From contig NZ_CVTB01000288.1 of the NCBI RefSeq assembly GCF_001050015.1, positions 1-25,644 of the forward strand: a stretch of DNA of 25,644 nucleotides, written 5' to 3'. Source of the DNA: Mycolicibacterium malmesburyense (lineage in GTDB: Bacteria > Actinomycetota > Actinomycetes > Mycobacteriales > Mycobacteriaceae). The position numbers and the translations under genes were made by a program. Of the stretch, positions 8,005 to 14,674 are shown piece by piece (position 1 is the first letter of the stretch; each line of letters begins with the position of its first letter). The notes beneath the pieces were generated by a model. That model made no database searches, was not told the DNA's origin, and saw only the letters and a list, made by a program, of their open reading frames with translations.

Positions 8005-8045
8005 GAAGAAATCCGGTGCCGAGCGACCCCGTGCGCTGTTAGATT
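8005..8045 (+). promoter_or_regulatory. Possible tap promoter with an A/T-rich upstream element (WhiB7-like layout)
   Basis: A -10-like TAGATT (8040-8045) lies 15 bases before the tap ATG. An A-rich run (AAGAAAT, about 8006-8012) stands just before the expected -35 region near 8017-8022. WhiB7-controlled promoters have an A/T-rich patch just upstream of the -35, and M. tuberculosis tap is in the WhiB7 regulon. The -35 itself is poor and the match is only in layout. Confidence 0.3.
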
Positions 8046-8060
8046 CTGGCGCGATAACTC

Positions 8061-9305
8061 ATGACGGATAGCAGGCGCGGCCCCCTACTGCTGATTCTGT
8101 TCGCCGCGCTGACGGCCGGTGCCGGCAACGGTATATCGCTCGTCGCGTTCCCGTGGCTGGTGTTGCAACGCAACGGTTCTGCGCTGGACGCGTCGATCGT
8201 GGCCATGGCGGGTTCGTTGCCGTTGCTGGTGGCGACGCTGATCGCCGGTGCGGCGGTGGATTATCTGGGGCGGCGGCGGGTTTCGATGATCTCCGATGCG
8301 CTGTCCGCCCTGTCGGTGGCGGCCGTGCCCGTGTTGGCGCTGACCTTCGGGGTCGAAGCGGTCAACGTCGCGGTGCTGGCCACGCTGGCCGCGCTGGGCG
8401 CGTTCTTCGACCCGGCGGGGATGACCGCGCGCGAGACCATGCTGCCCGAGGCGGCGATCGGGGCCGGATGGTCGTTGGACCGCGCCAACAGCGTCTACGA
8501 GGCGGTGTTCAATCTCGCCTACATCGTCGGCCCCGGCATCGGCGGCGTGCTGATCGCGACGCTCGGCGGCATCAACACGATGTGGGTGACGGCGGCGGCG
8601 TTCGTCGTCTCGATCCTCGCGATCGCCGTCCTGCGCCTCGAAGGCGCAGGCATTCCCGACCGCACCTCGCTGCCCGAGGGGGTGTGGGCCGGTGTCATCG
8701 AAGGGCTGAAATTCGTGTGGCACAACAAGGTGCTGCGCACGCTGGCGGTCGTCGATCTGGTGGCGACCGGTCTCTACATGCCCATGGAGTCGGTCCTGTT
8801 TCCGAAGTACTTCACCGACCGCGACGAACCCGCACAGCTCGGTTGGGTGCTGATGGCGTTGAGCATCGGCGGTCTGGTTGGTGCGCTCGGCTACGCGGTG
8901 TCCTCGAAATACATCAGCAGACGGGTGACGATGCTGACCGCCGTGCTGACGCTCGGGCTCGCGATGACGGTCATCGCGTTCCTGCCGCCGCTGCCGCTGA
9001 TCCTGGTGCTCTCCGCGATCGTCGGCCTGGTCTACGGGCCGATCGCGCCGATCTACAACTACGTCATGCAGACCCGGGCGCCGCAGCATCTGCGCGGCCG
9101 CGTGGTGGGCGTGATGGGATCGCTGGCCTACGCCGCGGGGCCACTCGGACTGATCGTCGCCGGACCGCTGGCCGACTCGGCCGGTTTGCATGTGACGTTC
9201 CTGGCGCTCGCACTGCCGATGCTGCTGCTCGGGGTCTTCGCGATCTTTCTGCCGGCGCTTCGCGAACTGGACTGGTCGCCGGATTCAGACACCGCTGCGC
9301 GATGA
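8061..9305 (+). CDS. tap: MFS drug efflux transporter Tap (Rv1258c-like)
   Basis: Proton-driven inner-membrane exporter; known mycobacterial Tap proteins export tetracycline and some aminoglycosides. The 414 residues form roughly 11-12 hydrophobic segments. MFS motif A, GAAVDYLGRRRVSM (63-76), lies in the loop after the second segment. FFDPAGMTARETMLPE and the central loop before EGLKFVWHNKVLRTL are typical of the Tap/MFS_3 group. ATG 8061 lacks a clear Shine-Dalgarno. It is divergent from udgB (59-base gap), as in M. tuberculosis. It is followed by a 266-base non-coding stretch before the lipoprotein gene. Confidence 0.93.
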   Translation: MTDSRRGPLLLILFAALTAGAGNGISLVAFPWLVLQRNGSALDASIVAMAGSLPLLVATLIAGAAVDYLGRRRVSMISDALSALSVAAVPVLALTFGVEAVNVAVLATLAALGAFFDPAGMTARETMLPEAAIGAGWSLDRANSVYEAVFNLAYIVGPGIGGVLIATLGGINTMWVTAAAFVVSILAIAVLRLEGAGIPDRTSLPEGVWAGVIEGLKFVWHNKVLRTLAVVDLVATGLYMPMESVLFPKYFTDRDEPAQLGWVLMALSIGGLVGALGYAVSSKYISRRVTMLTAVLTLGLAMTVIAFLPPLPLILVLSAIVGLVYGPIAPIYNYVMQTRAPQHLRGRVVGVMGSLAYAAGPLGLIVAGPLADSAGLHVTFLALALPMLLLGVFAIFLPALRELDWSPDSDTAAR

Positions 9306-9571
9306 CACGGGGTACGCGCGCCGGGCTTCGACCTGCACGGTAAAGGTCCACATCCATTTCGCCCAACCTAATCTGTTGCAGCTGAGTACAGTTCGCTTTT
9401 GCGCACGCGAAAATTGGCCGGTTCATTAGAGCGGTTGCAGCGACGTTGAGAAATGTGGCGTTTTGCAACGACTTTCGCCTTGCCGCACTAGCGTCGATTT
9501 CACTCCCGGCGCCGCTGGCCGGGAGCGAACCGAACCGACCTTCCGTTTGTCACGTCAGGAGGCATCGAATC
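9306..9571 (+). promoter_or_regulatory. Intergenic region and 5' leader of the LGFP lipoprotein gene
   Basis: This 266-base gap has locally A/T-richer patches. A -10-like TAGCGT (9489-9494) would give a leader of about 70 bases. The leader contains a perfect 8-bp stem (arms CTCCCGGC and GCCGGGAG, 7-base loop, 9503-9525) and a strong Shine-Dalgarno CAGGAGG at 9556-9562, nine bases before ATG 9572. The hairpin has no T-run after it, so it is not a classic terminator for tap; it may shape the leader. No RNA family was recognised. Confidence 0.4.
9503..9525. repeat. Inverted repeat (hairpin) in the lipoprotein leader
   Basis: Arms CTCCCGGC and GCCGGGAG pair perfectly around the loop GCCGCTG. It lies 46 bases upstream of the lipoprotein start codon. 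Confidence 0.7.
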
Positions 9572-10222
9572 ATGCATCGAACTCGCCGGAATGTTGTTGC
9601 GGCTATCGCCGCGGTCGCGGCCGGTGGCGCAATGGCGATTGGCTGTTCGAACTCTTCCGATACCGATACCGATACCGATACCGCAACCGTGGGCGCGGAG
9701 ACCACCGAAACCGGCGCCGCCACGACCACTGACGGCAACGACGCACCCGGTGAGACAAGTACGTCAGGGCCCGCGGGCGAAGAGGGCCAGCCGGGCGCCC
9801 CGGCCGCACCGGGCGAACCGGGCCAGCCGGGCGCCCCGGCCGCGCCGGGGGCCGCACCCGACAGCATGACGATCGCCACGCCCGGCGGCGAGTTCGTCGT
9901 GCAGGGCGTCATCCTGCAGAAGTACAACGAGGCAGGCGGACCCGAGAGCCCGCTGGGGATGCCCACGACCAGCGAAGAAGCTGCGCCCAACGGCGGCCGA
10001 TTCAACACCTTCGACGGCGGGGCGATCTACTGGACACCGGAGACCGGAGCGCACATCGTCTGGGGCGGCATCCGCGAAGCCTGGGAGGGTGACGGCGGCG
10101 CCGGCGGGCAACTGGGCTACCCGACATCTGACGAACAGACCGTCCCAGGAGGGTGGCAGCAGGAATTCCAGCACGGCACCGTCGCTTTCATCGACGGGCA
10201 ACCTCAGACCCAGATGCGGTGA
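9572..10222 (+). CDS. LGFP-repeat lipoprotein with low-complexity and collagen-like linker
   Basis: A 216-residue predicted lipoprotein. The basic N-terminus (MHRTRRN) and hydrophobic stretch end in the lipobox AIGC, giving lipidated C25. Next come a Ser/Asp/Thr tract with DT repeats (29-37), a Thr/Glu/Gly region and a Gly-Pro-Ala linker with GQPGAPAAPGEP repeated (72-95). The C-terminal half (about 105-212) carries LGFP-type units, ESPLGMPTTSE and GQLGYPTSDE, with FNTFDGGAIYWTPETGAHIVWG between them. LGFP modules in corynebacteria and mycobacteria occur on cell-envelope proteins and are thought to bind the wall. The upstream frame is open to 9446, but the signal sequence and strong Shine-Dalgarno fix ATG 9572. 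Confidence 0.88.
   Translation: MHRTRRNVVAAIAAVAAGGAMAIGCSNSSDTDTDTDTATVGAETTETGAATTTDGNDAPGETSTSGPAGEEGQPGAPAAPGEPGQPGAPAAPGAAPDSMTIATPGGEFVVQGVILQKYNEAGGPESPLGMPTTSEEAAPNGGRFNTFDGGAIYWTPETGAHIVWGGIREAWEGDGGAGGQLGYPTSDEQTVPGGWQQEFQHGTVAFIDGQPQTQMR
9659..9682 (+). repeat. Four tandem copies of the hexamer GATACC
   Basis: In-frame repeat within the lipoprotein gene that encodes Asp-Thr pairs just after the lipidated cysteine. The unit is six bases, so copy-number change would lengthen or shorten the linker without shifting the frame. Confidence 0.85.
9784..9843 (+). repeat. Imperfect 36-base direct repeat encoding the Gly-Pro-Ala linker
   Basis: A 24-base block at 9784-9807 recurs exactly at 9820-9843, a 36-base period. 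It encodes the duplicated GQPGAPAAPGEP unit of the lipoprotein linker. Confidence 0.8.
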
Positions 10223-10266
10223 GCCAGCGCGATACGAATCTCCGGCACAAGAGGGGCCAGCACAAC

Positions 10267-10440
10267 ATGGCAAAAGTGAGCGACGAGACGCTCGAGGATG
10301 TGCGAAAGGAACTCGATCGCTTCAAGGTCGAGCAGGGTCGCGGCGACGGCCTCTATGCGGCGGCGTACCTCGCGGGAGCGGTGGAAACGCTCCTGGAGGA
10401 AGCGGAGGCCAGTTCGTCCGAGAGCAATCCCGTCTCTTAG
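10267..10440 (+). CDS. Small hypothetical protein, 57 residues
   Basis: Short acidic, helix-rich protein (ETLEDVRKELDRFKVEQGRGDG, then YLAGAVETLLEEAEA) with no transmembrane segment and no domain I recognise. GAGGGG at 10251-10256 lies ten bases before ATG 10267. The gene starts 44 bases after the lipoprotein stop and may be co-transcribed with it. It ends in TTAG, shared with the stop of the convergent LuxR gene. The regular heptad-like charge pattern suggests a short coiled coil or helical hairpin. Function unknown. Confidence 0.6.
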   Translation: MAKVSDETLEDVRKELDRFKVEQGRGDGLYAAAYLAGAVETLLEEAEASSSESNPVS

Positions 10441-13064
10441 CGGCGGTCACCGGGGACCGGTCCGCGTCTGCAGATCGCCGCGAGTTCCTCGCGGGAATTC
10501 GCACCGACCCGCTGACAGGCGCGATAGATGTGGCCCTCGACGCTGCGCACCGACATCACGAGCCGGTCGGCGATCTCGCGGTTGGACAGGCCGGCCGCCA
10601 CGAACTCGACGATCTCGCGTTGACGGCCGGTCAACGGTTGGCTGGCGGGAACACGCAGTGCCGGTGTGCACAGCCCGCCGCAGGCGTCGCTGAGTTCCTT
10701 CGCCACGGCCGCGGCGTACAAGCCCCGCTTGCGGTGCTGGGCGCGGGTGAACGCGACCGCCGCCTGCGCGGCGGTGTCCGCCGCGGCGGCCCGGTCGCCG
10801 ATGGTGCGGTAAGCGTCGGCGGCCTTGAGGAGTTCCTCGCCGTCGGCGGCGGCGAGCGCTTCGGCATGTCGCGCAACGGCATCGGCCAACGGCAGCCGCA
10901 GCTCGTCGGCGAGTCGGCGCGCGGGCGCCGCACACGACGTGTCGCCCCATTGGGCAGCCGCCTGATAGCACGCCAGCTCATGTGTGGGCTGGTGACGCTC
11001 GCGGGCCTCTAACGCCGCCGTTCGCACGGTGGCGATGGCGTCGGTGACGCATCCGTTGGCGACCAACGACCATCCGGCGGCGATGCCCAGCGTGGTCTGC
11101 ATGAACACGAAATCGGGCGGCACACACTCGCGTGCCTCGGCGATCGCTTCCCCGGCCTCCCGCCCCTCACCGAGCTTCGCGTGCGCCTCCGCCAGACCGA
11201 AGCAGGTGGACGGCCGCAAACCGCTTGTCACACCGTGCCTTTGGATGCCCGCCAGCGCTTCGTGCAGGAGCTTCACCGCATCGCGGACGTTGCCGCGCAT
11301 GAGCTCGGAGTGTCCCAGCAGCGACGCGAGATTGGCGTAAGCCAGGCTCGGCACCTCGTTCGCCGAGTCCGCCACCCGACGCACCATCGCCGTACACTCG
11401 TCGATGCGCCCGGTCAGCCGGCACGCCCGGGCATACACGCTGGCGAACCAGAATCGCATGTGCGAGGCCTGAAACGACGTCATCGCACGGTCCAGCGCGG
11501 ACTCCGCGACCGGCGTCAGTTCCTCGGTCCGGCCCAGCGCTCCGAGTGCCATCGTCAATGCCACCGACGTCACCATCGCGTCGAAGTCGCTCAGCAGCCC
11601 CGATTCCAATGCGGCCGTAGCCTTGTCCACCGCCGGCTCACAACGTGCCGACGCGGCGTCGAGGCACGCCTCGGCGGCCGTCCGCGCGAACCGCTCGGCC
11701 GTCGACTCCGGCCCGGCGGCCAACTCGGCCAGCACATCGGATGCGTCCTTGATTCGGCCCAACATCCACAGCAGGTTGGCCGCCCGCAGGACGGACCATT
11801 GGTGTGTGTTCGAGGCACCGTCGGTCGTCATCCGGCCCAGCACTTCCTCGGCCTCCGCGCTGCGCCCGAGCAGGAACAAGTTCAGCGCGCGGACACCCGC
11901 GGCCTCGGCGCACCCGGCGTCCGCGGCGGCGGTGGCAAACCGGTCGGCGAGTTCGAGGTCGAGCAGCGTCATCGCACAACGCGCCGCCTTGAGGAAACCT
12001 TCGGCATCCGGCGGCAGGTCCGATTCGAGCGCGAGCAGCGCCCGGCGCACCGTCGCCTGGACGTCACACTCCCCGTCCCGGGTCAGCCGGTCGGCCAACC
12101 TGCCGCGGATCCTCGACAGATACATCTCGCCCGCGGTCATGCGCCGCAGTTCCCCGAACAACGGATGCGCCAGGCGCGCCACCAGATCGGACCCACTGCG
12201 TTCGACGGTCACCAGTCGCATGCGTTCCGCGGCTTCGAGGGCGTCGCGATCCACCACGTCGCACAGCGCGTCGACCGCCAGCGGTTCGCACTGCGACAAC
12301 GTGTCCACGACGAGCGCCACCTCCGGTGTCAGCTCGCGCAGCTGGCGGCCGACCATGTCGCTGATGCTCTGCGACACCGCGACGCCGCCGTCCCACATCC
12401 ACACACCGGAAATCTGCCGCATCCGGCCGGCGTCGACCTGGTCCTTGACCAACTGGCGCAGGAACAGCGCATTGCCGCCGGTCAGCTTCCAGAACCGCTT
12501 GGCACTGCGGGCATCCACCGCGCCCCCGAGGCTCGCCTCGATCATCGTCCGGGCCGCGTCGACCGACAGGGCCGCGAGATCCAATCGGACGAGCAGGCCG
12601 TCCTTCCACAGCGCGGTGATCGCGTCGGGTTCGTGCACGCCCGAGCGCAGGGTGACGACGAGGCGGGCCGCCCGGCTCTGCGCGAGCTGGTGCACCACGT
12701 GTGCCGACAGCCCGTCGAGCAGATGCGCGTCATCGACGCCGATCAGCGTCCGGCCATGACGCTGTTGTGCGACAAGCGAATTGATCAGCTGACGCACGTT
12801 CGGCGCCGGGTCGTCGATGGCGTCGTTGATCACGGCGGTGAACGCGCCGAGCGGCAGCGCCCGAGCGGATTCGGTGCCGACGATCCAGTTCGTGCGGTCG
12901 CCGGCGCGTTCGGCGAGGCGCAGCACCTCACGTGCAAGCCGGGTCTTGCCCACCCCTGCGGCGCCGACGATCACCACGCCGGAGTTGTCGCTGCCCCCGC
13001 TGAGTGCGCGGCGAATGGTTGCGAGTTCACCGTCACGTCCCGCCAGCGGATCCCCGCTGATCAC
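10437..13064 (-). CDS. Large ATP-binding LuxR family regulator (LAL/MalT-like)
   Basis: An 875-residue STAND-type regulator. The N-terminal NTPase has Walker A GAAGVGKT (34-41) and Walker B TLIGVDDAHLL (106-116). A long alpha-helical, TPR-like middle follows (about 400-780), and a LuxR-type helix-turn-helix ends the protein (LTGRQREIVEFVAAGLSNRE, then SVRSVEGHIYRA, about 811-860). Such proteins bind an inducer and ATP, oligomerise and activate transcription. The frame is open to 13637, but that part crosses the divergent oxidase gene. GTG 13064 has TATAGT six bases upstream, the best -10 in the window. Its target is not evident; the neighbouring lipoprotein and oxidase genes are candidates. 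Not in the Rv1257c-Rv1258c interval as I recall it. Confidence 0.92.
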   Translation of the reverse strand: MISGDPLAGRDGELATIRRALSGGSDNSGVVIVGAAGVGKTRLAREVLRLAERAGDRTNWIVGTESARALPLGAFTAVINDAIDDPAPNVRQLINSLVAQQRHGRTLIGVDDAHLLDGLSAHVVHQLAQSRAARLVVTLRSGVHEPDAITALWKDGLLVRLDLAALSVDAARTMIEASLGGAVDARSAKRFWKLTGGNALFLRQLVKDQVDAGRMRQISGVWMWDGGVAVSQSISDMVGRQLRELTPEVALVVDTLSQCEPLAVDALCDVVDRDALEAAERMRLVTVERSGSDLVARLAHPLFGELRRMTAGEMYLSRIRGRLADRLTRDGECDVQATVRRALLALESDLPPDAEGFLKAARCAMTLLDLELADRFATAAADAGCAEAAGVRALNLFLLGRSAEAEEVLGRMTTDGASNTHQWSVLRAANLLWMLGRIKDASDVLAELAAGPESTAERFARTAAEACLDAASARCEPAVDKATAALESGLLSDFDAMVTSVALTMALGALGRTEELTPVAESALDRAMTSFQASHMRFWFASVYARACRLTGRIDECTAMVRRVADSANEVPSLAYANLASLLGHSELMRGNVRDAVKLLHEALAGIQRHGVTSGLRPSTCFGLAEAHAKLGEGREAGEAIAEARECVPPDFVFMQTTLGIAAGWSLVANGCVTDAIATVRTAALEARERHQPTHELACYQAAAQWGDTSCAAPARRLADELRLPLADAVARHAEALAAADGEELLKAADAYRTIGDRAAAADTAAQAAVAFTRAQHRKRGLYAAAVAKELSDACGGLCTPALRVPASQPLTGRQREIVEFVAAGLSNREIADRLVMSVRSVEGHIYRACQRVGANSREELAAICRRGPVPGDRR

Positions 13065-13070
13065 GGCGGA

Positions 13071-13076
13071 ACTATA
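13071..13076 (-). promoter_or_regulatory. -10 hexamer of a leaderless promoter for the LuxR gene
   Basis: TATAGT on the minus strand, one base from TATAAT, six bases before GTG 13064. Confidence 0.6.
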
Positions 13077-13106
13077 TCCCGCAGTTTCCGCACCTGCGCG
13101 CGTTTT

Positions 13107-13147
13107 CGCACCGCTGTGACTCGGCGACGGACCCGGGGCGCGGTGCG
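13107..13147. repeat. Spaced inverted repeat in the luxR/oxidase intergenic region
   Basis: CGCACCGC (13107-13114) and GCGGTGCG (13140-13147) are perfect inverted copies 25 bases apart, just upstream of the oxidase -10. They could be paired half-sites of a regulator, but GC-rich DNA yields such matches by chance. Confidence 0.35.
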
Positions 13148-13152
13148 GCTCG

Positions 13153-13158
13153 TACCAT
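13153..13158 (+). promoter_or_regulatory. -10 hexamer of a leaderless promoter for the FAD-linked oxidase
   Basis: TACCAT, then six bases, then GTG 13165. Confidence 0.5.
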
Positions 13159-13164
13159 TGCGCT

Positions 13165-14529
13165 GTGGAGTCACCCCTCGCCGATCTGGTCGACGCGCTG
13201 CCCGAGGGTGCCGTCGTCACCGACCCGGACATTCTGGGGTCATACCGGCAGGACCGGGCCTTCGACCCGAACGCGGGCACACCGTTGGCCGTGGTGCGAC
13301 CGCGCACCACCGAGGACGTGCAAGCGGTCCTCCGATGGGCGAGCGCCAACAAGGTCGCAGTGGTGCCGCGCGGTATGGGCACCGGTTTGTCCGGCGGTGC
13401 GTCGGCCCTCGACGGCGCCATCGTGTTGACGACCGAGAAGATGCGCGACATCGCCGTCGACCCGGTGACCCGCACCGCGGTCGTGCAGCCCGGACTGCTC
13501 AACGCGGAGGTCAAGAAGGCGGTCGCGGAGTACGGATTGTGGTATCCGCCGGACCCGTCGTCGTTCGAGATCTGCAGCATCGGCGGCAACGTGGCCACCA
13601 ATGCGGGCGGACTGTGTTGCGTGAAGTACGGCGTCACAACGGATTACGTGCTCGGCCTGCAAGTGGTGCTCGCCGACGGCACGGCCGTGCGGCTCGGCGG
13701 TCCGCGGCTCAAGGACGTCGCCGGGCTCCCGCTGACGAAGTTGTTCGTCGGCAGCGAGGGCACGCTCGGCGTGGTCACGGAGGTGACGCTGAAACTGCTG
13801 CCCGCGCAATCGGCGGCGTGCACCGTCGTGGCGACCTTCGACTCGGTGGAGGCGGCCGCGACGGCCGTCGTCGCGATCACCGGCAAGATCCGGCCCTCGA
13901 TGCTGGAGTTCATGGACGCCACTTCCATCAACGCGGTCGAGGACAAGCTGAAGATGGGCCTGGATCGCACCGCCGCCGCGATGCTGGTGGCCGCCTCCGA
14001 CGACCGCGGCCCGTCCGGCGCCGAGGACGCGCGGTTCATGGCCGACGTCTTCACCGAACACGGTGCCAAGGAGGTCTTTTCAACGTCCGACCCCGAGGAG
14101 GGTGAGGCGTTCGTCGCCGCCCGGCGGTTCTGCATCCCGGCGGTCGAGCTCAAGGGTTCGCTACTGCTCGAGGACGTCGGAGTTCCGTTGCCCGCGCTGG
14201 CCGATCTGGTCAGCGGCGTGGAGAAGATCGCCGCCAACCACGAGCTGATGATCTCGGTGATCGCGCACGCCGGTGACGGCAACACGCACCCGCTGATCGT
14301 TTACGACCCCGCCGATCCCGCGATGACCGAGCGCGCCCACCACGCGTTCGGCGACATCATGGATCTGGCCGTGAGCCTGGGCGGCACGATCACCGGCGAG
14401 CACGGCGTCGGCAGGCTCAAGCGGCCGTGGCTGGCCGGTCAGATCGGCCCCGAGGCGATGGAACTGAACCGACGGATCAAGCAGGCGCTCGACCCGGACA
14501 ACATCCTCAATCCGGGCGCCGCGATCTGA
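13165..14529 (+). CDS. FAD-linked oxidase, GlcD/D-lactate dehydrogenase type (Rv1257c-like)
   Basis: Predicted 2-hydroxyacid dehydrogenase of 454 residues that oxidises a D-2-hydroxyacid such as glycolate, D-lactate or 2-hydroxyglutarate; the substrate is not resolved. The PCMH-type FAD domain covers about 35-215, with VVPRGMGTGLSGGA (67-80) and PPDPSSFEICSIGGNVATNAGG (128-149). The C-terminal FAD-oxidase domain has the active-site HAGDGNTHP (368-376) and GEHGVG (411-416). GTG 13165 is preceded by TACCAT at six bases. A large hairpin follows ten bases after the stop. No FeS partner (GlcF-like) is fused or adjacent. Confidence 0.93.
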   Translation: MESPLADLVDALPEGAVVTDPDILGSYRQDRAFDPNAGTPLAVVRPRTTEDVQAVLRWASANKVAVVPRGMGTGLSGGASALDGAIVLTTEKMRDIAVDPVTRTAVVQPGLLNAEVKKAVAEYGLWYPPDPSSFEICSIGGNVATNAGGLCCVKYGVTTDYVLGLQVVLADGTAVRLGGPRLKDVAGLPLTKLFVGSEGTLGVVTEVTLKLLPAQSAACTVVATFDSVEAAATAVVAITGKIRPSMLEFMDATSINAVEDKLKMGLDRTAAAMLVAASDDRGPSGAEDARFMADVFTEHGAKEVFSTSDPEEGEAFVAARRFCIPAVELKGSLLLEDVGVPLPALADLVSGVEKIAANHELMISVIAHAGDGNTHPLIVYDPADPAMTERAHHAFGDIMDLAVSLGGTITGEHGVGRLKRPWLAGQIGPEAMELNRRIKQALDPDNILNPGAAI

Positions 14530-14539
14530 GGCGACGCCG

Positions 14540-14592
14540 ATTTCTGCATCAGGGTCGTGATTGCGCGGAAACCGCGACCGTGGTGCAGAAAT
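14540..14592. repeat. Long imperfect palindrome between the oxidase gene and cyp130
   Basis: A 12-bp outer stem (14540-14551 with 14581-14592, one G-T wobble) encloses further complementarity, including CGCGG-AAA-CCGCG (14564-14576). It begins ten bases after the oxidase stop. There is no T-tract, so it may be a mycobacterial-type terminator or a copy of a dispersed palindromic element. Confidence 0.6.
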
Positions 14593-14638
14593 GGGCGACC
14601 GAGGGCCCAGGAGCCGGTGTCCGATCCGGAATTTCCTA

Positions 14639-14668
14639 TTGACAGGACTCGTAGTTCTGTCATACGAA
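14639..14668 (+). promoter_or_regulatory. cyp130-tetR operon promoter
   Basis: A perfect -35 TTGACA (14639-14644) is followed after 18 bases by TACGAA (14663-14668), then six bases and GTG 14675. The alternative -10 ATACGA gives 17-base spacing. The transcript is probably leaderless. Confidence 0.6.
14640..14662. promoter_or_regulatory. Palindromic operator in the cyp130 promoter
   Basis: Arms TGACAGGAC and GTTCTGTCA, complementary at 8 of 9 positions, flank a 5-base centre. The palindrome fills the space between the -35 and -10, so a bound repressor would block RNA polymerase. The TetR encoded second in the operon is the likely ligand. Confidence 0.7.
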
Positions 14669-14674
14669 TGAGAC

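Noticed and set aside
8085..9191. Long minus-strand frame opposite tap
   Set aside because: Arg/His/Gln/Asp-rich low-complexity translation with no motif; tap on the other strand has full MFS signatures.
9503..9525. Leader hairpin as a riboswitch or as the tap terminator
   Set aside because: A single 8-bp stem without a conserved aptamer core or T-tract; too little structure to name a riboswitch, and it lies about 200 bases past tap.
9659..9682. Hexamer array as a CRISPR-like or phase-switch element
   Set aside because: The units are contiguous with no spacers, and six-base steps cannot shift the frame. It is a coding repeat.
13065..13637. N-terminal extension of the LuxR protein by about 190 residues
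   Set aside because: It runs through the divergent oxidase gene, whose FAD motifs are clear. GTG 13064 has an excellent -10 at six bases.
11181..14105. A 974-codon open frame on the plus strand across the LuxR gene and the start of the oxidase gene
   Set aside because: Its product is dominated by Arg, His, Gln and Gly with no domain, and it lies antisense to a gene with clear Walker and HTH motifs. It is a codon-bias shadow of high-GC DNA.
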